NCBI GenBank assembly: GCA_044368415.1
Contig: JBIPLJ010000002.1
Location: 77,328 to 141,327, forward strand
Source of the DNA: UBA4615 sp044368415
GTDB lineage: Bacteria; Pseudomonadota; Gammaproteobacteria; Burkholderiales; Burkholderiaceae_E
Direction of reading: 5' to 3'
DNA length: 64,000 bases
Part shown: piece after piece, positions 16,111-24,789 of the stretch
Layout of the letters: every line of letters begins with the position of its first letter
Numbering within the stretch: the first letter of the stretch is position 1
Made by a program: the position numbers and the translations under genes
The notes under the pieces: model-generated
The model's database searches: none
What the model was told of the DNA's origin: nothing
The model's input: only the letters and a program-made list of their open reading frames with translations

Positions 16111-17271
16111 ATGAGTCCGGTGTGTCCTGGCGTCCGCACGCGACGCTTCCTGGCCCTCGTGGCCGGTCTCCTCGCCCTTCAGTTCCCGCTCGAGTCGATC
16201 GCCGCGGACCGTGCGGCGCCGTCCATGAAGGCCCGCAAGGCCACCGAATCGTCGGCCTCTCGCAAGGCCGCCGAGCCGCCCGTTCGCAAGGCGACCCTGC
16301 CGGCCCGCGTCTCCGCCTTGCCGCTGCGCAAGCAGGTGGGCCCGCGCGCGGACAAGGCGGCCGCGAAGGCGCAGCGCGCCGCCGCCGGGCAGCCGAGCCG
16401 CGCCCGAGTCATCAAGACATCCTATTCGCCGCGGGCCATCGAACCTCGGAGGCTGTCGATCGGCAACGCGATCGGCCTGCACCTGGCGGAAGATCCGCTC
16501 GACCTGCGGTCCTCGGTCGCGCTGGTCGTCGACCAAGCCACGGGTGAGACGCTCTTCCAGAAGAACCCGGACGCGGTGCTGCCCATCGCCTCGATCACCA
16601 AGGTGATGACCTCGATGGTCGTGCTCGACGCCGGGCTGCCGCTCGAAGAGATGCTCGACGTGTCCGAGGCCGATCGGGACACCGAGCGCCACAGCGGCTC
16701 GCGCCTGCCGATGGGCTCGAAGCTCTCTCGTGGCGAGATGCTGCAGCTTGCGCTGATGGCCTCCGAGAACCGCGCGGCCCATGCGCTCGGCCGGCACTTT
16801 CCCGGCGGCCTGTCGGCCTTCGTCGAGGCGATGAACACGAAGGCCCGCGCGATCGGCATGACTGACAGCCGCTTCGCCGACCCGACCGGACTGTCCAGCA
16901 ACAACGTCTCGAACGCGCGCGACCTCGCGCGCATGGTGCGGGCGGCGCACGGCTATCCGCTGATCCGCGAGTACTCGACCGCCACCTCGCTCACCGTCGA
17001 CACCGGGTACCGTCAGGTGGGCTTCCGCAGCACGAACCGCCTGGTCGACGATCCCGACTGGCAGATCGGCATGCAGAAGACCGGCTACATCTCCGAGGCC
17101 GGCAAGTGCCTCGTGATGCAGGCCAAGATCGACGGGCGGGCCGTGATCCTGGTGCTGCTGGATGCCACCGGCGCGCAGTCGCGGTTCGCCGACGCACAGC
17201 GCCTGCGCAACTGGGTCGAACAAAAGCCGCGCGACGAGAACCGGCCGGGCCGCGCCGACGCGCGCTCGTGA
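16111..17271 (+). CDS. pbpG: D-alanyl-D-alanine endopeptidase (PBP7-type)
   Basis: A periplasmic serine peptidase of the S11 family that cuts D-Ala cross-links in peptidoglycan. The 386-residue protein has a signal peptide (hydrophobic core about residues 13-25), a Lys/Ala/Arg-rich basic linker (about 30-110) and a penicillin-binding domain. It contains the S-x-x-K motif in ASITKVMTSMV, S-x-N in SENRAAHAL and K-T-G in MQKTGYISEAGKC. ATG 16111 is chosen because GGGAGG precedes it and a signal peptide follows; the frame is open further upstream. The extended basic linker is longer than in enterobacterial PBP7 and may bind the cell wall. Confidence 0.93.
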   Translation: MSPVCPGVRTRRFLALVAGLLALQFPLESIAADRAAPSMKARKATESSASRKAAEPPVRKATLPARVSALPLRKQVGPRADKAAAKAQRAAAGQPSRARVIKTSYSPRAIEPRRLSIGNAIGLHLAEDPLDLRSSVALVVDQATGETLFQKNPDAVLPIASITKVMTSMVVLDAGLPLEEMLDVSEADRDTERHSGSRLPMGSKLSRGEMLQLALMASENRAAHALGRHFPGGLSAFVEAMNTKARAIGMTDSRFADPTGLSSNNVSNARDLARMVRAAHGYPLIREYSTATSLTVDTGYRQVGFRSTNRLVDDPDWQIGMQKTGYISEAGKCLVMQAKIDGRAVILVLLDATGAQSRFADAQRLRNWVEQKPRDENRPGRADARS

Positions 17272-17318
17272 GACGTGGGGCGGCCGACCGGGCGCCCCTT
17301 AGGCACCCCGGCCGGGCG

Positions 17319-18134
17319 CTATAAATCTCGGTCGAAGCCGATCGCCGCCGAGATCTGCCCGGCGGTGCGGCACAGCAGGTCGATCCAGTCGTCCTGCAGA
17401 AAGTCCGAAGGCGCCGAGATCGACAGACCGGCCACCAGCTTGCCCGCATCGTCGCGGATGCCCGCGGCGATGCAGCGCACCCCCAGCTCGAGCTCTTCGT
17501 TGTCGCGTGCATAGCCGCGTGCCCGCACCAGCGCCAGCTCGCGCTCGAGCTTCACAGGTTCAGTGATGCTGTTGCGTGTCTGGCCGGCCAGGCCGGTGCG
17601 GGTGGTGTAGGCGCGCACGTTACGCGGATCGTCGGCCGCGAGGAAGAGCTTGCCCACCGAGGTGAGGTGCAGCGGCGCACGTCCCCCGACCGCCCGCACC
17701 ACCTGCATGCCGCTGCGCTCGGACACGGCCCGCTCGATGTAGACGATCTCGTCCCCCTGTCGGATCGACAGGTTCACCGGCTGGTGGGTCGTTCGGTGCA
17801 GTTCGCGCATCGGCCCGAGGGCCGCATCGCGCACGCTCAGGCGCGCCTTCACCAGGTTGCCGAGCTCCAGCAGGCGGATGCCGAGCTGATAGGTGCCGGG
17901 CTCCGAGCGGTCGACCAGGCGAGCCGAGACCAGGTCATTCAGGATCCTATGCGCGGTGGACGGATGCAGTCCGGTGCGCTGAGAGAGCAGCTTCAGGCTC
18001 ACCGCCTCAGGCTGCTCGGCGAGAGCGTCGAGCAGGGATACCAGTCGGTCGATCACCTGGATGGCGCCGCGGCTCGCGACGTCCGGAGCCGCTGCGTCGT
18101 CCTTGACGTTGCCGTCGTCTTGCCGTCGGGCCAT
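17319..18134 (-). CDS. IclR-family transcriptional regulator
   Basis: A 271-residue DNA-binding regulator. It has an N-terminal winged helix (about residues 25-85, including LKLLSQRTGLHPSTAHRILN) and a C-terminal IclR effector-binding domain (HLTSVGKLFLAA; GVRCIAAGI). It diverges from lutA across a 147-bp control region and is therefore the likely regulator of lactate oxidation, sensing lactate or a related acid; this is inferred from position. LutABC operons elsewhere are mostly controlled by GntR-family proteins, so an IclR protein here is a variation. Confidence 0.92.
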   Translation of the reverse strand: MARRQDDGNVKDDAAAPDVASRGAIQVIDRLVSLLDALAEQPEAVSLKLLSQRTGLHPSTAHRILNDLVSARLVDRSEPGTYQLGIRLLELGNLVKARLSVRDAALGPMRELHRTTHQPVNLSIRQGDEIVYIERAVSERSGMQVVRAVGGRAPLHLTSVGKLFLAADDPRNVRAYTTRTGLAGQTRNSITEPVKLERELALVRARGYARDNEELELGVRCIAAGIRDDAGKLVAGLSISAPSDFLQDDWIDLLCRTAGQISAAIGFDRDL

Positions 18135-18168
18135 GGAGATAGCGGTAGGGACCGGTCCGTTGGCGGCC

Positions 18169-18192
18169 GGTGGTATCGTGGACGGTGGTACG
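18169..18192. promoter_or_regulatory. Direct repeat, candidate IclR operator in the iclR-lutA gap
   Basis: GGTGGTATCG (18169-18178) is repeated as GGTGGTACG (18184-18192), 15 bp apart, just before the AT-rich CGTTATATCAAG. On the minus strand that AT-rich block contains TATAAC, a possible -10 for the regulator gene. A role as operator is a guess from position. Confidence 0.35.
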
Positions 18193-18281
18193 TTATATCA
18201 AGCTGTGAAATTGCTGTCGAGGTCGGATCGATTGCGCTGCCACGCCGGGAAAGTGATCGTCGAGGCCTCGAGGAGGGGACG

Positions 18282-19037
18282 TTGAGAGTCGGATTGTTCA
18301 TCACCTGCCTGGTCGACGTGATGCGACCGGAGATCGCTGAGGCCACGGTGCGGCTGCTGGAGTCGGCCGGTTGCACGGTCGAAGTGCCGATGGCGCAAAC
18401 CTGCTGCGGCCAGCCCGGCTACAACTCGGGCGACACCGCGAGCGCTCGCGATCTGGCCCGCAAGTTCCTCGCCGAGTTCGAGCACGTCGAGCATGTCGTG
18501 CTGCCCTCGGGCTCCTGCGGCGGCATGATCCGTCACCACTATCCGGTGCTCTTCGCCGACGATCCTGATCTGCGAGTGCGGATCGAGGCACTGGCTTCGC
18601 GAACCTGGGAGCTGACCGCCTTTCTGCACGACGTGGTCGGGATGAAGTCGCTGCCCGGGCGCTTCGAGGGCGAGGTCACCTACCACGACGCCTGCAGCGG
18701 GCTGCGTGAGCTCGGCGTGCAGGCGCAGCCACGCGCGCTGCTCGCGCTGCAGGCGGGCGTGAAGCTCGTCGAGATGAAGGACGCTCGTGCCTGCTGCGGC
18801 TTCGGCGGCACCTTCGCAGTTAAGTACGGTGACATCTCCACCGCGATCGTCGACGAGAAGATCGAGCGCATCCACGCCAGCGGCGCGCCCTGCGTGGTGC
18901 TCGGCGACCTCGGATGCATGCTGAACATCGAGGGCCGGCTGCGGCGCACCGGTGACACCACCACGCGCGTTCTGCACGTCGCTCAGGTGCTCGCCGGCGA
19001 CGCCGTGCCCGCGCCCGTCGCGCCGAAGGGGGTGTGA
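18282..19037 (+). CDS. lutA: L-lactate oxidation complex subunit LutA ((Fe-S)-binding, CCG domains)
   Basis: A 251-residue protein with two cysteine-rich CCG domains: QTCCGQPGYNSGD near residue 45 and ACCGFGGTFAVKYGD near 170. These are the iron-sulfur binding units of LutA/LldE, a subunit of the cytochrome-independent L-lactate dehydrogenase that turns lactate into pyruvate. It starts at TTG 18282, preceded 6 bp earlier by a perfect AGGAGG; the N terminus RVGLFITCLVDVMRP is the family's start. It is followed directly by lutB. Confidence 0.93.
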   Translation: MRVGLFITCLVDVMRPEIAEATVRLLESAGCTVEVPMAQTCCGQPGYNSGDTASARDLARKFLAEFEHVEHVVLPSGSCGGMIRHHYPVLFADDPDLRVRIEALASRTWELTAFLHDVVGMKSLPGRFEGEVTYHDACSGLRELGVQAQPRALLALQAGVKLVEMKDARACCGFGGTFAVKYGDISTAIVDEKIERIHASGAPCVVLGDLGCMLNIEGRLRRTGDTTTRVLHVAQVLAGDAVPAPVAPKGV

Positions 19038-20446
19038 TGCAGGTTCAGTCGATGCACTTCAAGGCGCGGTCCGGGCAGAAGCTCGCCGACGTCCGCCTGC
19101 AGCAGAACCTGAAGATCCTCTCGCAGCGCTGGACGGTCGGGCGCACCAACGCGATCGCCGAGCTCGACGACTTCGAGGGCACGCGCGACGAGGCGGTCGA
19201 GCGGCGCGACCGCGCGCTCGCCAACCTCGACGCCTATCTCGAGCGCTTCGAGGCCGAGGCGACGCGGCGCGGTGCAACCGTGCTGTGGGCCGAGACGCCC
19301 GAGGCAGCCTCGCGCCTCGTCGTGGCGATCGCCAAGAAGCACGAGGTGGCCAAGGTCACCAAGTCGAAATCGATGGTCTCGGAGGAGATGGCGTTGAACC
19401 GCCACCTCGAGGCCGCGGGGGTCAAGGTCGTCGAGACCGACCTCGGCGAGTACATCCTGCAGATCAACGACAACGAGCCGCCGTCGCACATCGTCGCGCC
19501 GGTCGTGCACAAGTCGAAGGACGAGGTCTCGGACCTCTTCGCGCGCGTGCACAACCGCCCGCGCCTGACCGAGATCCCGGCGATGACGCGCGAGGCGCGC
19601 GAGTTTCTGCGGCCGCACTTTCTGTCGAGCGACATGGGCGTGTCGGGCGGCAACTTCCTGGTCGCCGAGACTGGCTCGGTCGCGGTGTTCACGAATGAGG
19701 GCAACGAGGGCATGTGCACCGTGCTGCCCCCGAAAGTCCACGTCGTGGTCACCGGCATCGAGAAGGTGCTGCCGACGCTCGAGGACCTGGCCACCGTCGC
19801 GCGGCTGCTGCCGCGGTCAGCCACTGGCCAGTCGATCTCGAACTACTTCTCGATCCTGACCGGGCCGCGCGCCCCGGGCGAGCAGGACGGCCCGGAGCAC
19901 ATGTACTTGGTGCTGGTCGACGGCGGGCGCACCGGGCTGCTCGGCGGCGAGTTCCAGGACATGTTGCGTTGCATCCGCTGCGGCGCGTGCATGAACCACT
20001 GCCCGGTCTACCAGAAGATCGGCGGCCACACCTATGGCTGGGTCTACCCTGGCCCGATGGGCTCGGTGCTGACGCCGGCCTACGTCGGCATCGAGAAGAC
20101 GCTCGACCTGCCGCAGGCGGCCACTCTGTGCGGCGAGTGCCATGTCGTGTGCCCGATGAAGATCCCGCTGCCCGACCTGTTGCGCAAGCTGCGTGAGAAG
20201 CAGATGGAGCGGGGCCTGCGGCCCTGGTTCGAGCGCGCTGGGCTGGCCGCGTGGGCGTTCGCCGCGAAGCGTCCGGGCCTCTACAGGCCGATGGTGAGGA
20301 TGGCCGCGTGGGTGCTCGCACGACTCGGCGGCGACAGCGGCCGCATCAGCAGCCTGCCGATGGCCGGCGGCTGGACCGCCACCCGCGACCTGCCTGTCCC
20401 GAGCGGCCCGACCTTCAAGGAACGCTGGGCGAAGCAGCGCCATTGA
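19037..20446 (+). CDS. lutB: L-lactate oxidation iron-sulfur protein LutB
   Basis: A protein of about 470 residues with an N-terminal LUD domain (VLWAETPEAASRLVVAIAKK; ATGQSISNYFSI) and a C-terminal pair of [4Fe-4S] motifs (CIRCGACMNHCPVY and CGECHVVCPMKIPL). It forms the lactate-oxidising complex with LutA. The ATG overlaps the last base of the lutA stop (TGATG), so the genes are translationally coupled; GTG 19034 is one codon upstream. lutC, usually third in the operon, is absent: the next gene lies on the other strand and overlaps the lutB end by 32 bp. Confidence 0.95.
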   Translation: MQVQSMHFKARSGQKLADVRLQQNLKILSQRWTVGRTNAIAELDDFEGTRDEAVERRDRALANLDAYLERFEAEATRRGATVLWAETPEAASRLVVAIAKKHEVAKVTKSKSMVSEEMALNRHLEAAGVKVVETDLGEYILQINDNEPPSHIVAPVVHKSKDEVSDLFARVHNRPRLTEIPAMTREAREFLRPHFLSSDMGVSGGNFLVAETGSVAVFTNEGNEGMCTVLPPKVHVVVTGIEKVLPTLEDLATVARLLPRSATGQSISNYFSILTGPRAPGEQDGPEHMYLVLVDGGRTGLLGGEFQDMLRCIRCGACMNHCPVYQKIGGHTYGWVYPGPMGSVLTPAYVGIEKTLDLPQAATLCGECHVVCPMKIPLPDLLRKLREKQMERGLRPWFERAGLAAWAFAAKRPGLYRPMVRMAAWVLARLGGDSGRISSLPMAGGWTATRDLPVPSGPTFKERWAKQRH

Positions 20447-21971
20447 GCGCGGGCGGCTCGGCTGCGGCAGCGTGCCGGTCCTGCCGGCTCGCCGCGGCGC
20501 GGCGCCCGCCGGGCAGTCCGTGCTCGAGGAAGGCCGGCCTGCCGCGCGCGCCGCTCGCTACATAGTCGGCCACCAACCGCTCGCGCACCGTGACCGGGTC
20601 GCCACCGTCCACCTCGAGCAGCCAGTCGTGCAGCATCTCGGCCTGGCGCTCGGCCGACAGCCGGTGCGTCGCGCCGGTCCGCGCCCATAGCCAGTCCGAG
20701 AACGTCATGAATCGAGCGAAGGGCGTCGAACCGAGCAGCGCGGGCAGCGAGCGTGCGAAGCGCCCGGAGTTGCCGTACAAGTCCCAGTAGCGCGCGAAGC
20801 GGGCGATGCGGGCGACATCGGCGGCGGGCAGCGCCGCAGTCTCCTGCACCTCGTACGGCGCGCGCTCGGCGAAACGCAGTCCGAACGCGGCCGTGTGCCG
20901 CGCGATCGGCGCGCCGCGCAGCCGCTTGAGGATGCCCACCTGGATCTCGTGCGGGCGCAGCGCCGCCAGCCGGTCGAAGCCCGCGCCGAAGCTCGCCAGG
21001 TCCTCGCCCGGCAGTCCGGCGATCAGGTCGACATGCAGGTGCGCATGGGTGTGTGTGCGCAGCCAGCGCAGGTTCTCCTCGGCACGCCCGTCGTCCTGGC
21101 GTCGCGAGATCCTGGCCTGCACCTCGGGGTTCCAGGTCTGGATGCCGATCTCGAACTGCAGCGCCCCCGGCGGGAAGCGCACGATCAGGTCCTTCAGGCC
21201 GTCGGGAAGCCGGTCGGGGACGAGCTCGAAGTGCGCGAACAGCGGCTCGTCCGGTGCCGCCTCGATGCGCTCGAGGAAGAAGGCGAGGATGGCGCGGCCG
21301 GTGTCGACCTTGAGGTTGAAGGTGCGGTCGACGAAGCGAAAGCGCCGCGCCCCGCGCGCGTACAGCGAGGCCAGCGCATCGAGCAGGCGGGGCAGCTCGA
21401 AGGGCCAGGCGCTGCGGTCGAGCGCCGACAGGCAGAACTCGCACTTGAACGGGCAGCCGCGCGATGCCTCGACGTAGAGGTGCCGGTGCGCGAGGTCCGC
21501 CTCGGTATAAAGCGCATAGGGCAGGGCGAGCGACTCGGGTTCGGGCTCGCCGCCGTGCACGACCTTCTGGAGTGGCCTCGGCCCGTCGAGGAGCTGGCGT
21601 GCGAGCGCCGCGAACGCATGTTCGCCGGGGCCGGTCACGACGTGGTCGGCGAGCCGCACGATCTCCTGCGCGTCGAGCTCGTGGCTGACCTCGGGTCCGC
21701 CGAGCACGATCTTCAGCGCCGGGGCCTCGCTGCGCAGCCGGCGGACCAGCTCGGTCGTGCGCTCGACGTTCCAGATGTAGACGCCCAGCCCGAGCACGCG
21801 CGGCGCGCCGCGCAGCAGCCGCTCGATCACTTCGTCGAGCGGCGTGGCGAGTGTCGCCTCCTCGATGCGCGCGCGCTCGCGCAGCGCGCCGAGGTTGGCA
21901 TGCAGGAAACGAAGCCCCAGCGACGCATGGGTCCAGCGCGCATTGAGCGTCGCGAGCACGATCTCGGCCAT
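20415..21971 (-). CDS. B12-binding domain radical SAM protein (DUF4080 type)
   Basis: A 518-residue enzyme with an N-terminal cobalamin-binding-like Rossmann domain (about residues 1-140, LGLGVYIWNVERT; VLGGPEVSHE), a radical SAM core with the cluster motif GCPFKCEFCL (C-x3-C-x2-C) near residue 175, and a C-terminal DUF4080-like region. Members of this class perform difficult methylations or rearrangements; the function of this branch is unknown. The last 40 residues are Ala/Arg-rich and run into the lutB end. It diverges from the nitrile hydratase operon with only 44 bp between starts. Confidence 0.9.
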   Translation of the reverse strand: MAEIVLATLNARWTHASLGLRFLHANLGALRERARIEEATLATPLDEVIERLLRGAPRVLGLGVYIWNVERTTELVRRLRSEAPALKIVLGGPEVSHELDAQEIVRLADHVVTGPGEHAFAALARQLLDGPRPLQKVVHGGEPEPESLALPYALYTEADLAHRHLYVEASRGCPFKCEFCLSALDRSAWPFELPRLLDALASLYARGARRFRFVDRTFNLKVDTGRAILAFFLERIEAAPDEPLFAHFELVPDRLPDGLKDLIVRFPPGALQFEIGIQTWNPEVQARISRRQDDGRAEENLRWLRTHTHAHLHVDLIAGLPGEDLASFGAGFDRLAALRPHEIQVGILKRLRGAPIARHTAAFGLRFAERAPYEVQETAALPAADVARIARFARYWDLYGNSGRFARSLPALLGSTPFARFMTFSDWLWARTGATHRLSAERQAEMLHDWLLEVDGGDPVTVRERLVADYVASGARGRPAFLEHGLPGGRRAAASRQDRHAAAAEPPALNGAASPSVP

Positions 21972-22015
21972 CGCCGGATTCTATGTGCGAAGATCGCCCG
22001 AGGAGGAGATCAATC

Positions 22016-22642
22016 GTGTCCGGCAACCACCCCCATGGCAGCGCCCTGTCCGAGACGGACCTGCGCGTGCGCGCGCTCGAGACCCTGCTCGTCGACAAGG
22101 GCTACGTCGACCCCGGCGCGCTCGACGCGCTGATCGAGACCTACGAGCACCGGATCGGCCCGCACAACGGCGCCCGCGTCGTTGCCCGCGCCTGGAGCGA
22201 TCCGGCGTACCGCGAGCGGCTGCGCACCGACGCCACCGCTGCGATCGTCGACGGGTTCGGCTACAGCGGCCGCCAGGGCGAGCACATGGTTGCGCTGTTC
22301 GACGAGCCGGGCGTGCACCACATGGTCGTCTGCACGCTGTGCTCGTGTTATCCGTGGCCGGTGCTCGGACTGCCGCCGACCTGGTACAAGTCGGCGCCGT
22401 ACCGCTCGCGCGCGGTGATCGACCCCAAGGGCGTGCTCGCGGACTTCGGCGTGACGCTGCCCGAAGGGACCGAGGTCCGCGTCTACGACTCCACCGCCGA
22501 GCTGCGCTACCTTGTCGTCCCGATGCGGCCAGCGGGCACCGAGGGCTGGAGCGAGGCGCGCCTGGCCACGCTGGTCACCCGTGACGCGATGATCGGTACC
22601 GGCCTCGCGCTCGAGCCTTCGTCAGTAGGCGGGGCGCCGTGA
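22016..22642 (+). CDS. nthA: Nitrile hydratase alpha subunit (cobalt type)
   Basis: Hydrates nitriles to amides as an alpha-beta heterodimer. The 208-residue product carries the metal-binding claw VCTLCSCYPWP (Cys106, Cys109, Ser110, Cys111), whose cysteines become sulfinic/sulfenic acids. The threonine in C-T-L-C-S-C is the mark of cobalt enzymes; iron enzymes have serine there. GLPPTWYKSAPYRSRAV follows as expected. GTG 22016 is preferred because AGGAGG lies 9 bp upstream; ATG 21983 is in frame but lacks a ribosome site. Beta subunit and accessory genes follow with 4-bp overlaps. Confidence 0.95.
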   Translation: MSGNHPHGSALSETDLRVRALETLLVDKGYVDPGALDALIETYEHRIGPHNGARVVARAWSDPAYRERLRTDATAAIVDGFGYSGRQGEHMVALFDEPGVHHMVVCTLCSCYPWPVLGLPPTWYKSAPYRSRAVIDPKGVLADFGVTLPEGTEVRVYDSTAELRYLVVPMRPAGTEGWSEARLATLVTRDAMIGTGLALEPSSVGGAP

Positions 22643-23316
22643 ACGGCGGCCAGGATCTCGGCGGCATGCAGGGCTTCGGCCCGATCCACCCCGAGCCGGA
22701 CGAGCCGCTGTGGCACGCCGACTGGGAGCCGCGTGTGCTGGCGCTGACGCTGGCGATGGGCGCGACCAGTTCCTGGAACATTGACCAGTCGCGCCATGCC
22801 CGCGAGTTGCTGCCGCCCGGGCAGTACCTCACCAGCACCTACTACCGCATCTGGCTCGAGGGATTGGAGCGGCTGCTGCTCGAGCGCAGGCTGGTCACCC
22901 GCGAGGAGCTCGCCGACGGCGTCGTGCGCGAGCCGGCTCGCTCGCTGCCGCGCCGCCTCGAGCTCGATGCCGTCCCGCGCGTGCTCGCCACCGGCACGCC
23001 CACCGAGCGCCCGGCGCCTGGTCCGGCCCGTTTTGCGCCGGGCGACAGTGTGCGCGCGAGGACCCTACATCCGAGCGGCCACACCCGGCTGCCACGCTAC
23101 GTACGCGGTCGCATCGGCACGGTGGTGTCCGTGCACGGCGCCCACGTCTACCCCGAGACACACGCCACACCCGCCGCCGACCCGAGTCCGCGCTGGCTCT
23201 ACACCGTGTGCTTCGAGGCGCGTGAGCTGTGGGGCGAGGACACGACCGCCTCCAAGGTGTTTGTCGATGCCTGGGAACCTTACCTGGAGCCGCTCGCCGC
23301 CGGAGCCGGCCGATGA
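22639..23316 (+). CDS. nthB: Nitrile hydratase beta subunit
   Basis: A 225-residue partner of the alpha subunit. It opens MNGGQDLGGMQGFGPIHPE, the family's N terminus, and contains YYRIWLEGLERLLLERRLVT and the C-terminal SH3-like barrel (FAPGDSVRARTLHP; HTRLPRYVRGRIGTVV; YTVCFEARELWGED). Two conserved arginines of this subunit normally hydrogen-bond to the oxidised cysteines of alpha. The GTG start overlaps the nthA stop by 4 bp. Confidence 0.95.
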   Translation: MNGGQDLGGMQGFGPIHPEPDEPLWHADWEPRVLALTLAMGATSSWNIDQSRHARELLPPGQYLTSTYYRIWLEGLERLLLERRLVTREELADGVVREPARSLPRRLELDAVPRVLATGTPTERPAPGPARFAPGDSVRARTLHPSGHTRLPRYVRGRIGTVVSVHGAHVYPETHATPAADPSPRWLYTVCFEARELWGEDTTASKVFVDAWEPYLEPLAAGAGR

Positions 23317-23702
23317 GGCTGCCGCCGCTGCAGGACCTGCCGTGCGACGCGCAGGGCCCGGTGTTCGCGGAGCCTTGGCAGGCCCAGGTCTTCGCGCTGA
23401 CGCTCGCACTGCACGAGCGCGGCCTCTTCGCCTGGGCCGAATGGGCGGACTACCTGTCGCGTGCGATCCGCGACGCGCAGGCCGCGGGCGACCCAGACCT
23501 CGGCGACACCTACTACCTTCACTGGCTCGCGGCGCTCGAGCGGCTGCTGCTCGAGCGCGGCATCGCCGCGCCGCTCGCGCTCGCCGGCCTGCGTGCCGCC
23601 TGGCGTACCGCGGCCGAGGCGACGCCGCACGGTCAGCCGGTGCGGCTCAACGCGGCGGCGCGCCGGCTCGGTCGCGCCGAGGATGCGGGAGGGGCGGGCT
23701 GA
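23313..23702 (+). CDS. Nitrile hydratase accessory (activator) protein
   Basis: A 129-residue protein resembling the N-terminal part of the beta subunit (FAEPWQAQVFALTLALHERG; YYLHWLAALERLLLERGI). Such proteins insert cobalt into, or activate, the alpha subunit. The ATG overlaps the nthB stop (ATGA). Its 3' end overlaps the convergent pyrD gene by 56 bp. No amidase that would hydrolyse the amide product is adjacent; the nearest amidase gene is 32 kb away. Confidence 0.88.
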   Translation: MRLPPLQDLPCDAQGPVFAEPWQAQVFALTLALHERGLFAWAEWADYLSRAIRDAQAAGDPDLGDTYYLHWLAALERLLLERGIAAPLALAGLRAAWRTAAEATPHGQPVRLNAAARRLGRAEDAGGAG

Positions 23703-24741
23703 CCGAAGCGTCCGTCCGCGCGAAGCCGCGCGCTGCCCGCGCGCACTCGCCCACCAGTGCCGGGCCACGGTAGATCAGCCCGGTGTAGAGTTGGACCAGA
23801 TCGGCGCCGGCCTCGAGCTTGGCCCGCGCGTCGGCACCCGACATCACGCCGCCCACGCCGACGATCGGATAGTTCGACGGCAGCAGCTCGCGCAGTGCGC
23901 GGATCACGCGGTTGCTCGACGCCAAGACCGGCGCGCCCGACAGGCCGCCCGCCTCGTCGGCGTGCCGCAGGCCCCGGACCGCCTCGCGCGAGACAGTGGT
24001 GTTGGTCGCGATCACGCCGTCGACCGACTGCTCGACCAGCACCCGCGCGATCGCCTCGATCTGCGCGTCGTCGAGGTCCGGGGCGATCTTGACCAGCATC
24101 GGCACTTCGCGCTTGGTAGCGCGGCCGAGCTTCGCACGCTCGGTGCCGAGCGCGGCGAGCATCGCGGTCAATTCGTCACCGCCCTGCAACTGGCGCAGGT
24201 TCTTGGTGTTCGGCGACGAGATGTTCACCGTCACATAGTCGGCATGCGGCCAGGTGCGGCGCAGGCCCTCGAGGTAGTCGTCGGTCGCCCGCTCGATCGG
24301 CGTCGCCGCGTTCTTCCCGATGTTCAGGCCCAGCGTCACCTGCGAGTGGCGCCGCTGCACGTTCGCGACGTAGGTGTCCAGGCCGAGGTTGTTGAACCCC
24401 ATCCGGTTGATCAGCGCATTCGCCTCGGGCAGGCGGAACATGCGCGGCTTCGGGTTGCCGGGCTGCGGCTTCGGCGTGACCGTGCCGACCTCGACGAAGC
24501 CGAAGCCCATCTGTGCGAGCGCGTCGACATGGGCCGCGTTCTTGTCGAGGCCCGCGGCCAGTCCGATCCGGTTGGCGAAGCGAAGCCCGAGCAGCTCGAC
24601 CGGGTCCTCGACAGGCGTGCCCGCGGCCACGCGCAGCGCGCCGCTGGCGGCAAGCGCGTCCATCGAGGCGAGGGTGAGGTCATGCGCGCGCTCGGGGTCG
24701 ATCGCGAACAGCAGCGGGCGCGCCAGTGCGTACGGGCTCAT
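23647..24741 (-). CDS. pyrD: Dihydroorotate dehydrogenase (quinone), class 2
   Basis: Oxidises dihydroorotate to orotate in pyrimidine synthesis, passing electrons to the quinone pool at the inner membrane. The 364-residue protein has the class 2 N-terminal membrane-binding helix (PYALARPLLFAIDPERAHDL), the FMN-binding AAGLDKNAAHVDAL and VGTVTPKPQPGNPKPR segments, NRMGFNN and NISSPNT with the catalytic serine. The last 30 residues are Arg/Pro-rich and overlap the nitrile hydratase accessory gene. It is the last gene of a minus-strand run with bpt, aat and the Nudix gene. Confidence 0.96.
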   Translation of the reverse strand: MSPYALARPLLFAIDPERAHDLTLASMDALAASGALRVAAGTPVEDPVELLGLRFANRIGLAAGLDKNAAHVDALAQMGFGFVEVGTVTPKPQPGNPKPRMFRLPEANALINRMGFNNLGLDTYVANVQRRHSQVTLGLNIGKNAATPIERATDDYLEGLRRTWPHADYVTVNISSPNTKNLRQLQGGDELTAMLAALGTERAKLGRATKREVPMLVKIAPDLDDAQIEAIARVLVEQSVDGVIATNTTVSREAVRGLRHADEAGGLSGAPVLASSNRVIRALRELLPSNYPIVGVGGVMSGADARAKLEAGADLVQLYTGLIYRGPALVGECARAARGFARTDASVSPPLPHPRRDRAGAPPR

Positions 24742-24789
24742 CGGGAAGGGGGGAAAGGCGCCGAGGGAAGGGTAGGGCGTGCCGCGCGC

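Noticed and set aside
18984..19741. Minus-strand frame inside lutB as an overlapping gene
   Set aside because: No start signal or domain pattern; shadow of lutB.
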